Source of the DNA: Parachlorella kessleri
Lineage: Eukaryota > Chlorophyta > Trebouxiophyceae > Chlorellales > Chlorellaceae
Assembly (NCBI GenBank): GCA_001598975.1
Contig: BBXU01003174.1
Location: 1 to 30,591, forward strand
Direction of reading: 5' to 3'
Length of the DNA: 30,591 nucleotides
Below, one piece after another: positions 21,001 through 30,440 of the stretch. Positions within the stretch are counted from its first letter, which is position 1. Each line of letters begins with the position of its first letter. The notes beneath the pieces are model-generated. The model did no database searches, had not been told where the DNA came from, and saw only the letters and a program-made list of their open reading frames with translations. Position numbers and translations under genes: made by a program.

Positions 21001-24000
21001 CTGAGCTGGCAGGCATGACCCAGGCTGCTCCGGCCCTAAGGCTGCCTCATCCGCAAACGAAGCAGCAGCAGCAGCAGCAGCAGCAGGAGGGGGAGGGTGG
21101 CTCTCTTTCCACCTCCCATGTCATGGTTGACGGCGAGGGGCAGGCAGGGGCTGCATTGGGGCCACCAGTAGCTGGCAGCGCACAGGCAGGGGACGGAGCA
21201 GGGAATGGCCTAGATGAGGGAGGCTCCAGAAGTGCTGGTGCAGCACTCCCAGCTGGGATGCACAGGGCAAAGCAGCAGCAGGGGTGTGCCCGAAAGCAGC
21301 AGCAGTGCCAGCAGGGAGTGGCTGAGGGGACAGCGGGAGGCGGTGATGAAGCGGAACCTGACCCAGCGGTGGAGGTAAGCCGGCAAGCTTGTGCCTCTGA
21401 TGGCACTGCCTGCCCTTGCAGCCCCTCGAGTGGCTGCCCAAGGTCGAGCAATGACACTGTGCTGGACAGCATGCTGCTGTGTGGTTGCGACACTTCCACC
21501 GCATCTGTGACTGCAGCGCCCTTATGCAGATGGAGCAAGGCGGGCAATCTTGGCTGGTGTTTCTTCAGCTACTGTTGGAGCTGCCCGTCGCCCTTGTCGG
21601 TCACATTTCCTCTCAAACTCGTTCGAAAAATGGTTGGCCACGTACATGCAGGTGTGGTTCGAAGTGAGCACCAACACCGGGCGAGTTCACTTCCATGCTG
21701 CACCGGATGGCGCCCGGCCCCTGCTCCTGTCACTGCCCATGGAGGCCCTGGCAGGCCCCCACGACTCACCCCTAATCGATGAGCTGCTGCAATCGGTCAG
21801 CACCCTGACAGCTGGGACGGCTTCGCCAGCCGAGGGAGCGACTGTGGCAGCCGGTGCACGGGCGCAAGCAGCAGAGGAACTCGAGACACGAGAGGCGTTG
21901 GCAGACGGAGAGATCCTGGGGGCTACTGATGCAGCGGAATGCCAAGCCCGGGCAGCGGGGGAGGGTGCCAGTCCAGCTGCGGTGTGTGACGAACTGCAGC
22001 CCAAGCAGCCAGCTGCTCCGCCGTGCGGTGGAAGCAGTGTATTGGCAGCCGGGGTCCGCGCAGCAGATGATACACGGCTCGGTGTTGCGCCGTGTACAGC
22101 AGCTACAGCACCATGTGCTTCAGGCGCAGGAGCGCCTTCCGCACCTGGAGGAGGACCAGAATGCCCAGAGGCTGAGCCATCACAAAGGCTGCTGGGGCAG
22201 GGGCCCACCCGGCCATCAATAGTCCTGAGCGGAATTGGGCCGGTAGCACTGGACCCCAGCCTGGGGTTGAGCGTTCTGCGGGGGATGGTGGCCGACGCCA
22301 GGACTTTTGCGGCTGAGTGGCGGGAGCTGCGGGCGGTGCAGCAGGCGCGGCTGTGCGGCAGGGTGCTTCAAGCGCCGCTGGATCAGGTCGGTGCACCGCA
22401 TGTGGCTCCTTGTGGCAACTTACACCTGATAGGGCGTAGGATGTAACAGTGCCGCAATGCATTCTAAGCTTATGACAAGCGCAGGTACGCGTCTGGCATA
22501 GGGTTTCAGTGGTAGTGAGTGGCACGAAGTGACCATGAGCCTTTTCCAGGAAGAACGGGACGGGGGATGAACCTTAGGTATCCGTCAGAGACTCTCTTTT
22601 GAAGCAAAGCAGATCCTGCATGCCTTTGGGGTCACCTCGTGCTGCCTTGTGGCTGGTGAAGCGACGGCAAGGTAACTCGCAGCCCTACGCAGGCTGTGAA
22701 ACCGTAGTTATGGGCCTGCCGTCATGGGGCCATTCTAGCGACCAAACCTCATGGTAGCCAAATGCCTGAAGACTATACCTACGTACCCAATGAGGGCGAC
22801 AATGCCATGCACATGGGGGCCTTTTGCAGGAGCATCATGCCTTCGTACTGGCACACTAGCCGCCTGCTTCCACATGCATCTGCAGGCTGTTGAGGCCGTG
22901 CAGAAGGAGGCGGCCGCCGCTGGTGCCTTTGGCAGCTCCACTTCGCGCTTTGTGGACACCCAGCATCGCTCTGACCTGGCGCTGCCGCCAGGGGCTGGCT
23001 GGCGGCCAGTGCGCGTAAAGTTCCGCAGGTGAGTCCCAAGCCGTGGGCTGCTGCCAAGGGGCTTGGGCAATGCTTGCTTCTGCTAACATCTGCCAGGCAG
23101 CTTCTCCAGTGTCCTGGGAGGCTTAAGGCATTTATTTTTCCCTACTGGCCTGGTTGGTCCTTTATGCATCTCCCCCCTCCCTCAATGCATGCTCTCGTTC
23201 CCTATGAAGGCAACAACTAGCTCAGGTAAGACTATTGTGTCTTGGCTATGCACGGTTACGTGTTCAACCGGTTTCATCAGGCAGCTGACTTGCCGACGCG
23301 GCTCCTGAGCGCGTTGGCACCGCAGCTGGCCACTGCCACAGTCTGAGGTAGGGGAGGTCCCGAAAAGTAGCGTGGAAACCGGGCGTGGGTGGGGATTGTG
23401 CAGGCTGGCCACCTTGTTGGCACTGAGTGAGCTCAAGGAGTTTGGTCTTTCATTGAAGGGCAGAGGATGAATCCTTCTTACTGTTCTTGTAGCTACCTAT
23501 CTCTAAAAAAAGCCTTAGGGGCTGTGCAGGCTGGCTAACGAGGTGACCTACCAGCAGCCCTTCCTGGCGTCCGGCGAGCGGCTGTGCGCCAACTGCGCTG
23601 CGCCAGTCCCGGGGGCGGCGGCCGTGCTGCCAGAAGCGGTGCTGCAGGGCATGCGGCTGCTGTTCTGCAGGTGGGGTGTGCTGGGGTGCCAGGGCCAGTG
23701 TCTGTTCATGGTGGCAGGCAATGCGAACAGAAGGGGGGACTGAGCCAAGTGCAGTTATGCTCGTGTGCTTGCCTTGGTTGCGGGGTTCAGGCTGGTATTT
23801 GTCCTGGCGTCGTGGTGGTGGGAAGCCAAGTGCTATTCTTAGCTTCTTGACTAAGGTGGAGCATATGTGGTGGTTGGTCTCCAATGTGCCACAGCCGCCA
23901 CAGTGCAGCGGTGTACCTGCGCATCATGGTGAGGTGGGACAACTGGCGGCGTCAGGCAGCTGTCCAAAACCTGCACCCGCCCTCCCTGTGCCCTTGCGCA

Positions 24001-25686
24001 GCGGCCAGTGCGAGGCGCGCTTTGATCTCAAGTGCAACGGCAGCGCCTACCGGCGGGCGCTGTTCAAGCTGGAGCGGGGCGTGTGTGTGCTGTGCAAGCT
24101 GGACTGCCACGACCTGGTGCGGCGGCTGCAGGCAATCGAGAAGGGCAGCCGCAAGTGAGTCAGAGCTCGGGACATACACCAGATGAGGGACAGGCCACCA
24201 CTGGTTGCTGGGTGTGCTGTTGAGGCAACTGTTGAGCTATCTGCTGTTCCCCCTGACGCGTGTGGCTAGGACATGGTTAGGACAAGTCCCACCTTGTAAC
24301 TGACATCGGTGGCGGCAATGCTGGCTTTGCAGCTTCCTCCTTGTTACCTGACACACGGGTGCGTCTGGAAAGTGGACTGGTATAGGCGAGAAGCATTCCA
24401 TGCAGGTGGGAGCAGCGGCGGCAGGTGTTGGTGGCGCAGCTAGCACCTCGCTTCCTGGCGCACGGCCGCAAGGCGCAGCTGGAGAGGCTGCTAAAAAACG
24501 CGGTGGAGGGGAATGCCTGGCATGCGGACCATATCCGAGCGGTCTATGAGGTAGGTTTGGACACGCTTGAGGCCAGCCAGGAGCGTGGGCTAGTCTCAAG
24601 ACTTGCTTGCCATGCTTCGGCTAGGACTACTAGCTGAGGTGTATTTAGATAGTGTTGGCGTAGTTAAAATGCTGGCGCAAGCACTACATGAACCCAGGAA
24701 GGGCACATCAAGTATCCTATTGGCCTACTGTATTTGCGCATTCGCAGGGTGGTGGCCTGTGTGATGTGGATAATCTCCGTACGCTGTGTGTGCTGTGCCA
24801 CATGGACGTAACCAAGCGTCAGGCCAAGGAGCGGGCGCAGGAGCGTAGGTGGGCAGGCCATACAGTTGTGTGAAGCTATTTGTTCTGGGTCTTGTCCGTC
24901 TTGTTCTGGTTGTTGGCAATGAAGTATATCCCTATAAGAGCTCGTGCATGGAATGCATGGAATAGGAATGCAGGATGTTATCCTGCAGTGCCTGGCTAAT
25001 GAAAGCGTCATATGCGTAAGCAAGAATGCCTTGGGTACCATTTAATGCCGTGCATGGTCTACTGCAGGGCCAAGGCGGGGGTTGATGCAGCAGGGGCGGA
25101 CCGCAGCAGCCCTCAGCGGCCACGGCGGCGGCCACGAGTCACGCGCATATTCTCTGACACAGACTCCCCCGCTCCCCGGCCGGCGGCATCAGCAGCAGCA
25201 GGTGGCCCGGCGGCGGCGGCAGCAGCTCTGGACGATTTATCGGGGGCTGAGACCGCACACACCATTAGATCGGCTGGTAAGAGCGCGGCAGCGGAAGGCG
25301 CTGCAGCAAGGGAGGACCCTGATCAGCAGGAGCCGCAGCCGCAGGGGCCAGCCTTAAAGCGGGCAAAGGCCAGGGACAGTGCTGCGACAACCTCGGCCAG
25401 GGCGGCGGGCGCTGCTGCAGTGGAGGCACAGCAGGCCCGCCCGAAGCGGCGGCCTCGCCTCAAAAGCATGTTCGTGAATGATGAGAACCCGCCACCTGCT
25501 CCTGTCAGTGGCGCAACAGGTGGCCCTTCCAAGGCCAGTGTTGCTGGTGCAGCAGCCAATGTCAGCATCGGCGCCAGCGCCACTGCTGTGCCGGCGGCTG
25601 GGGCGGAGAGGCCACCTCCAGCGAAGAAGGCGGCCGTGCAGCGACGTGAACGGCAGACAGAAGTGTACCTAGATTCACCCCTTTGA
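12027..25686 (+). CDS. ZRANB3-like SNF2 helicase with C-terminal HNH nuclease, 24 exons
   Basis: Exons: 12027-12751, 13058-13238, 13445-14496, 14753-14954, 15718-15873, 16272-16382, 16547-16600, 16967-17098, 17558-17782, 18040-18268, 18574-18657, 18865-18949, 19399-19613, 20155-20269, 20581-20693, 20971-21374, 21652-22386, 22886-23028, 23530-23670, 23895-23928, 24009-24154, 24406-24550, 24748-24848 and 25068-25686. All phases agree, giving about 2048 residues. Order: disordered N-terminus; Cys cluster (243-276); polyQ (351-359); helicase lobe 1 with DEMGVGKT (702-709), DESH (823-826) and TGTPSLSRP (857 on); lobe 2 with GVGLDF and QAEDRAHRKGQ (1161-1171); TGRVHFH module; Cys pairs; HNH domain with HADH (1800-1803) and NLRTLC..CH (1818-1827); basic tail. 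Order and motifs match plant SNF2-HNH proteins related to human ZRANB3, which remodels stalled forks by annealing and cuts DNA. Catalytic residues look intact. Exon 1 to 2 is the least certain join. Confidence 0.93.
12832..12888 (+). repeat. Dispersed repeat, copy 2, in intron 1 of the ZRANB3-like gene
   Basis: Matches the reverse complement of 2338-2379 in two blocks: 29 exact bases (12860-12888) and 12 bases (12832-12843). The 16 bases between the blocks look like a small internal duplication (ATGACAGAAACTGCA is close to the start of the next block). A 13-base match to TGCACATGACAGA also occurs at 6491. Confidence 0.8.
13589..13615 (+). repeat. CAG microsatellite coding for nine glutamines
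   Basis: Eight CAG codons and one CAA lie in frame in exon 3 of the ZRANB3-like gene. Further in-frame glutamine runs occur at about 14214-14232 and 21061-21084 of the same gene. Such CAG runs inside exons are common in volvocalean algae and can vary in length between strains. Confidence 0.95.
14913..15150 (+). repeat. Three tandem copies of the exon 4 / intron 4 junction
   Basis: The true exon 4 end (from GGCAAGACGGTGCAGG at 14913 through the donor at 14955 and on to GTTGCTAGG) recurs from 15014, with the CAG before the donor mutated to TAG. It recurs again, truncated, from about 15100. Each copy is followed by GTGGGG and a TTGCTAGG-like stretch. Copies 2 and 3 lie in the intron and are not translated in this model. 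Confidence 0.85.
15826..16190 (+). repeat. Three copies of the exon 5 / intron 5 junction
   Basis: The last 16 codons of exon 5 plus donor (15826-15880) are repeated in decayed form at about 16025-16075 and 16140-16190. The third copy is still open and reads MEGREERVAMPHLPLV, against IEGREGRVAPPNLPLV in the real exon. It has lost the GT donor. Confidence 0.85.
18455..18591 (+). repeat. Two copies of the intron 10 acceptor and exon 11 start
   Basis: The real acceptor and first codons (18568-18591, CTGCAG then CTTGGCCAAGCTGCCCT) have an upstream near-copy at 18455-18478 with two mismatches in 24 bases. The upstream copy soon runs into a TAA in the frame it would be read in, so it is a pseudo-exon. 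Confidence 0.8.
19158..19409 (+). repeat. Two to three copies of the intron 12 acceptor and exon 13 start
   Basis: GTGCCAGGGACGTGATGG at the true acceptor (19392-19409) recurs as GTGCCAGGGATGTGATG at 19282-19298. A weaker version occurs near 19158. Flanking sequence (GCTGTCCTGGCAG at 19191 and 19311) is duplicated as well, showing units of about 110-120 bp. Confidence 0.8.
19737..20176 (+). repeat. Three to five copies of the intron 13 acceptor and exon 14 start
   Basis: The true start of exon 14 (20149-20176, CTTGCAG then AGCTCCCCGAGGACCC) has close upstream copies at 19974-20004 and 20059-20087, each with an intact CTTGCAG acceptor. More decayed copies occur near 19737 and 19895. Spacing of the three clearest is about 85-90 bases. 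Confidence 0.85.
23397..23547 (+). repeat. Two copies of the intron 18 acceptor and exon 19 start
   Basis: TGTGCAGGCTGGC at the true acceptor (23524) is repeated at 23397, followed by a diverged exon-like stretch. Spacing is about 127 bases. Confidence 0.65.
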
Positions 25687-25694
25687 CTTTGAAG

Positions 25695-25711
25695 CCTGTA
25701 AGCCTTACAGG
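25695..25711. terminator. Palindromic two-way poly(A) signal between convergent genes
   Basis: CCTGTAAG and its exact reverse complement CTTACAGG flank a single C. The top strand gives TGTAA at 25697-25701, 11 bases after the ZRANB3-like stop. The bottom strand gives TGTAA at 25709-25705, about 780 bases after the HSP70 stop. I found no other TGTAA on the minus strand between the HSP70 stop and this point. Confidence 0.7.
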
Positions 25712-26490
25712 TTTTCAACCTCTCATGGAAGTCATATCATGCGCCTTGCACGCTTAATCAGCAAAAACGCACAGGAGGTGGATGTCCTCGTCCGTGCACT
25801 CATGAATATGGAAGGGCAGTCCAGAATCGTGAATGTGTCCAAGGCTGTGCAAGACCCGCTGGGCTAGAAAGCCAGCCTGCCAGCACTGCACCTGCTATCC
25901 AAGGCAAACAGCACCAACCAGCGCCACAAGCAGAGGGTGTTGCACAGAACAGCAAAACGAGCTACAGAACACCCAAACTGCACACAGGCAGGACCTAATC
26001 AAGCTCGAATTGGTAAGTCGACAATGTATAGCGCAGTCCTCTGTCAGACATGTTTTGGGGGCTGCTGGAGGCATCCTGCCATCAAGGCAGCACCCCGCCC
26101 CGCAGCACTCCGCCCCACAGTCAGACGCCGCTCACGCAGCCTTCACAGATACATTGGGTATCACTTCAAACACGAGGCACAACCGGCCCGGTAGACACAG
26201 CTAACAGCCATTTCGCAGGCTGCGACACCTTCGCTCCACCCTCCACCCCTTGGCAGAAAGCGCCCATTGTGCCCAACCTCAACTTGGACGCCCTCCTCCG
26301 TTCGCATCGCTTGCCACCACATCAACACCCATGCTCACTGCAACCCTAAGGAGTCTAACTTTCCGATCACCCACTCAGCCGCTCACCCCACCCCTCCACC
26401 GTAAAACAACCCGTAGCGTGGGATCAGCGTGGGTGCTGGCGCCCATGGCTGGCACGCCACCTGGCAGCTGTCACCCATTTGTCATCCAGC
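25712..26490 (-). other. Probable 3' UTR of HSP70
   Basis: No gene is seen. The stretch lies between the HSP70 stop and the palindromic poly(A) signal. It includes a decayed copy of part of the last HSP70 exon at 26435-26466 (29 of 32 bases matching 26536-26567). Confidence 0.55.
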
Positions 26491-29400
26491 TTAGTCCACC
26501 TCCTCCACCGTGGGCCCGCCAGACCTGGGCGCGGCGCCGGCGCCCATGTCTGGCATGCCACCTGGCATCCCGCCTGGCATGCCGCCTGCATGTGCGCAAT
26601 GCCCGCCCAAACGTTTAGCATAGCCATGGTAGTTGATGCGCCAGTGCGCCCACTATGACACCCACCCAGCAGCAGCCTCCTGTACCTACGTGTGAACATG
26701 TGGGTTGCAGGGGGGGACCCTCCCCTCCGTGCCCTGCCCAGGCGGTTGCGGAGGCCCAGTGCACCCACCTGCGTCCCCGCCCGCCCCTTTGCCCACACTT
26801 TGCAAGGAAGATAAGCAATGCCAGCCCTCTCAACGAAGCGAGTGCAAAGCCTCGGCCAGCAAGTGCAACAGCCCCACCTGCGTCCCCGCCCGCCCCCTGG
26901 TACATGCGCGTGAAGATGGGGGAAGCCAGCTCCTCCAGTTCCTTGCGCTTGCCCTCAAACTCGTCCTCCTCAGCCAACTGCACTGGGGGAAAATGGCAGT
27001 CGGTGGTTGATATGAGCTTGAAGGGGGTTGCACTGGCTTCGGGCGCCAAAAGCAGCAGCAGTGGCAGTGCTGCTGCCGGACAGGGGTTGAACACCTTGGA
27101 ACATGGATGGACACACACACACACGTCCTCTGGTGGGGGCCTGCGCCAGTAAAAGGGCTCAAGAAACTCAAAGGTCAGCTTCGCCTTGTCAAACATGTAT
27201 ATGCCCCCCCCCCCCCCGGCAAGTCTGGGATGCACATACATTTTGCTAGGAACCCCTCCCGCCACCCACCAACCCACCTGGTTGTGGTCCAGCCAGTCGA
27301 TGGTGTCATTCACCGCCTTGGTCAACTTCTCCTTATCAGCCGCGTCCAGCTTGCCCCCCACCTGGGGGTCCGCGAGGGTGTTCTTCACGCTGTACGCGTA
27401 GTTCTCCAGGGAGTTCTTGGCCTGCACAGCACACACGCAGCGTGGCAGCACAGCGCGGTCGTCAAGGCTTCTCCAAAAGCACTGCCATCAGACCTTACAG
27501 TCTGCAGCTGGGCACACCTGCCGGGCGCCACCCCTGCTCAGCAGGGCAATGCAGTCCCACTCTTCTGAGTGCGTTGCATGACGTTAGCCAGTGTGGCTGC
27601 AAGGAACCCCCCCCCCACCCCCCCACCCCACCCCCGTTCTCACCTCCACCTTCTTTAGGCTGCGAGCAGGCGCCAGGCAGTGCGGCTCACTACGCTACAA
27701 CATCTCCCGCCCATTTTTCTAAGATTCCCGGCTGGCCAGCGCTGCCAAGCTAGCCCAACCAAATAGCGCTGACTCACCTCCACCTTCTTCTTGACCTGCT
27801 CATCCTCTGCTTTGAACTTCTCCGCATCCTGGACCATGCGGTCAATCTCCTCCTTGCTCAGCCGACCTGCACAAGCGCACACACACGGAACCCGGGCGGG
27901 GCGTCTTGGTACCAACGGACCTATCCATTGTGTGTGTGGATGTGTGGGAGAGCGGGAGGGCGCGGGCGATGGGAGCTGGCGGGAAGGGAACCGGGGGGGA
28001 ACACGGCTACAACCACACTGCGTGGCAATCCCTTGCACGCCGTCCTGCCAAATGCAGTTGTTCCAGCTGCAAGTGATACTGCCTGCCACTGTCAGCAAAC
28101 GGTCAGCAGGCAGGCCTGAGGGGCAGGCATTCTATAGCCATTTGCGATATCAATCACAATACGAAGAGGGCAGCAGGGCCAACAAGGGACAGCTGGAGTT
28201 GGAAAGGAGCAGAAATATAAACGAGAAGCTTACCCTTGTCATTGGTGATAGTGATGTTGTTCTTCTTGCCCGTGGTCTTATCCTCCGCTGACACATTCAT
28301 GATGCCTGCATATAGCAATGGGGAGCCCAGGTTACTCAACCACGACTAGGCTCAGCAGCAGCTGATGCAGGTTGAATGGTGCCCCGCCTGCACCTCACCC
28401 AGAAGCCACCATCATCAGCCAAATTGGGCTAAAAATGGAATTCTGTGGAACCTGTAATGGCAGGAGGGCAGGCCAAATCGACCCCCCTGCCCCCCCAACC
28501 ACCACCACCACCACACCACACACACGCACACCACACACACGCGTTGCCAGCGCATCATTCAAGACCCCTTTCACCGGCCCACAACTCCCACCAGACACCC
28601 CCCCAAGGTCCAGTAGTCACATGCTGGTAATAGGAACATGCCCCCCCCCTCCTGCCCACCGCTTTTCAAGCGCGCATACGCCCACGAATGACTCACCATT
28701 GGCGTCAATGTCAAAGGTGACGGATATCTGCGGCACGCCACGTGGCGCGGGCGGGATGCCACTGAGCTCAAACTTGCCCAGCAGGTTGTTGTCCTTGGTG
28801 CGGGCACGCTCACCCTCATACACCTGCATGCACGCGAAGTTCGTGCTGGAGGTGTTGGCATAGGTTGATGGGGGCGGGGGTAGTGTGTGTGGGTGTGTGG
28901 GTGGGTGGGGAGGGGGGGAGAGTGGGCACTGCTCCCTCCTCCTGTGCATGAGAATGCGAGATGACTGCGGGCAGGTGACAAGTGCTCCTCACCATTCCAG
29001 GACCCTGTCAAACCCAAGCAGTCCACCAGCCGCCCCAGCCATTTGCCGCACTGCTTGTTTCCTGCTCCTTCATGCAGCACCTGTCCCCTTACCCATCTGC
29101 GCTGCCTGCCTGCCCGCCTGCCCTCCTCCCCCCTCCCCCCTCCCTCTCACACTCCCCCTTGTCACACTTCCTCTTCAACATTTGCACTCACCTTGTCACA
29201 CTTCCTCTCCAACATTTGCACTCACAAACCCCATGCGGGCTTCCCCACCTGAATGAGCACCCCCGGCTGGTTGTCCGAGTATGTGGAGAACACCTGCTCC
29301 TTCTTAGTGGGCACGGTGGTGTTGCGCGGGATGAGCACTGTCATGACACCCCCCGCGGTTTCGATGCCCAGAGACAGCGGCGCCACGTCCAGCAGCAGCA

Positions 29401-30152
29401 GGTCCTGGACCGCCTCGTGCTGCTCGCCAGTCAGGATGGCGGCCTGCAGGGGGGGGGTAGGGGGGGGGGGGGCATAGAGGGTAGGTGTGTGCGTTTACAG
29501 ACTTTACGAGATGGTGGCAGGGCGTAGCAAGAAAGGACATGGTTCTGCTGAACCCAGCCATTATGGCGGCATATACTGAGAGAGGGAGCAAGGGAGGGAG
29601 AAATGGAGGGGGGAGAGCGGGAGCACCACACGCCACACACATACAGTTGTAGCGGCTGTTGGGTCACGCTCAACAACAATGCAGCTTTGCAAGCTGACCC
29701 CCAGCCTGTATTTGCCTGCCAATCCGGGTCTGTCCACATGCCAAGCTACAGTACATGCAGCGCATGCATAACAATGCGCGTCCTGCCCAACTTGCGACGC
29801 CCGGGGGTGCTGCCAGTTGCTAGCACCTTCCCACACCTGGTTGGTAACCTGCTGCAGCCCCCCCTGGGCACCTGGCATGCCACTCAAAAACGCTGCCTGC
29901 ACTTCTATACTGCAAAAGCCAACAAGCCAAGACACCAGTCCGCCTCAGGTGCACACCACATCCCCCGCCTCTCACCTGCACCGCGGCACCGTATGCCACC
30001 GCCTCATCAGGGTTGATGGACTTGCACAGCTCCTTGCCGTTGAAGAAGTCCTGGAGCAGCTGCTGCACCTTGGGGATGCGCGTGGACCCGCCCACCAGGA
30101 CCACGTCGTCCACGCCGCCCTTGTCCACCTTGGCGTCGCGCAGCACGCGCTC
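26491..30152 (-). CDS. HSP70A: Cytosolic HSP70 chaperone, C-terminal half, eight exons visible (5' part outside window)
   Basis: Minus-strand exons: 30152-29976, 29443-29249, 28823-28697, 28305-28234, 27866-27778, 27421-27278, 26977-26878 and 26585-26491, giving 332 residues in continuous phase. It begins at [11 protein letters not shown], runs through the end of the ATPase domain ([29 protein letters not shown]), the linker [15 protein letters not shown] and the substrate-binding domain ([55 protein letters not shown]), then the helical lid and a GGMP-rich tail. The ending PTVEEVD marks the nucleo-cytosolic type, which docks TPR co-chaperones. About 320 N-terminal residues must lie beyond 30591. 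Similarity is closest to plant/algal HSP70A types; the symbol is by family, not proven orthology. All introns are GT-AG. Confidence 0.96.
26763..26900 (-). repeat. Copy of the HSP70 exon ending at 26878, with its donor
   Basis: The last bases of the exon and its donor (26873-26900 on the top strand) recur at 26763-26788 inside the following intron. The match includes the GGGGACGCAG then GTGGG junction when read on the minus strand. Spacing is 110 bases. Confidence 0.8.
27638..27790 (-). repeat. Copy of the end of the HSP70 exon at 27866-27778, with its donor
   Basis: Read on the minus strand, AAGAAGGTGGAG followed by GTGAG (true junction at 27778) recurs about 132 bases downstream in the intron (around 27641-27656), again followed by GTGAG and preceded by an AG. 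Using it as an exon would break the frame. Confidence 0.7.
29158..29225. repeat. Tandem repeat, 34 bp x 2
   Basis: Two head-to-tail 34-base units starting CTTGTCACACTTCCTCT differ at one base. They lie in the HSP70 intron just beyond the donor of exon 29443-29249. Confidence 0.95.
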
Positions 30153-30440
30153 CTGCACAGCGCAGCACAGCATGGCACAGCAGGCCCAGTCAGTGCGTGG
30201 CGCCCTTGTCCACCTTGGCATCGCGCAGCACGCGCTCCTGCACAGCGCGGCACAGCATGGCACAGCAGGCACACTCAGTGCAAGGCGCCCTTGTCCACCT
30301 TGGCGTCGCGCAGCACGCGCTCCTGCACAGCGCGGCACAGCACAGCATGACACCCTCAGTGCACGGTGCCCTTGTCCACCTTGGCGTCGCGCAGCAGGCG
30401 CTCCTGCACAGCGCGGCACAGCACAGCACGCACACTTGCA
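30120..30440 (-). repeat. Four tandem copies of an HSP70 acceptor and exon start
   Basis: Units begin at 30120, 30205, 30290 and 30371 (periods 85, 85, 81) and are about 90% alike. Each, read on the minus strand, has a GTGCAG acceptor and the codons for ER(V/L)LRDAKVDKG. Only the copy at 30152 continues into the rest of the exon. The other three run into CAC-TGA, an in-frame stop, after two or three more codons. Confidence 0.95.

Noticed and set aside
25937..26349. Frames of 85-123 codons on the plus strand after the ZRANB3-like stop
   Set aside because: Pro/His/Gln-rich chance frames antisense to the HSP70 3' UTR; no splice or family support.
30120..30440. CRISPR-like regular array
   Set aside because: Units are full-length repeats of about 85 bp without unique spacers, and each contains HSP70 codons and an acceptor site.
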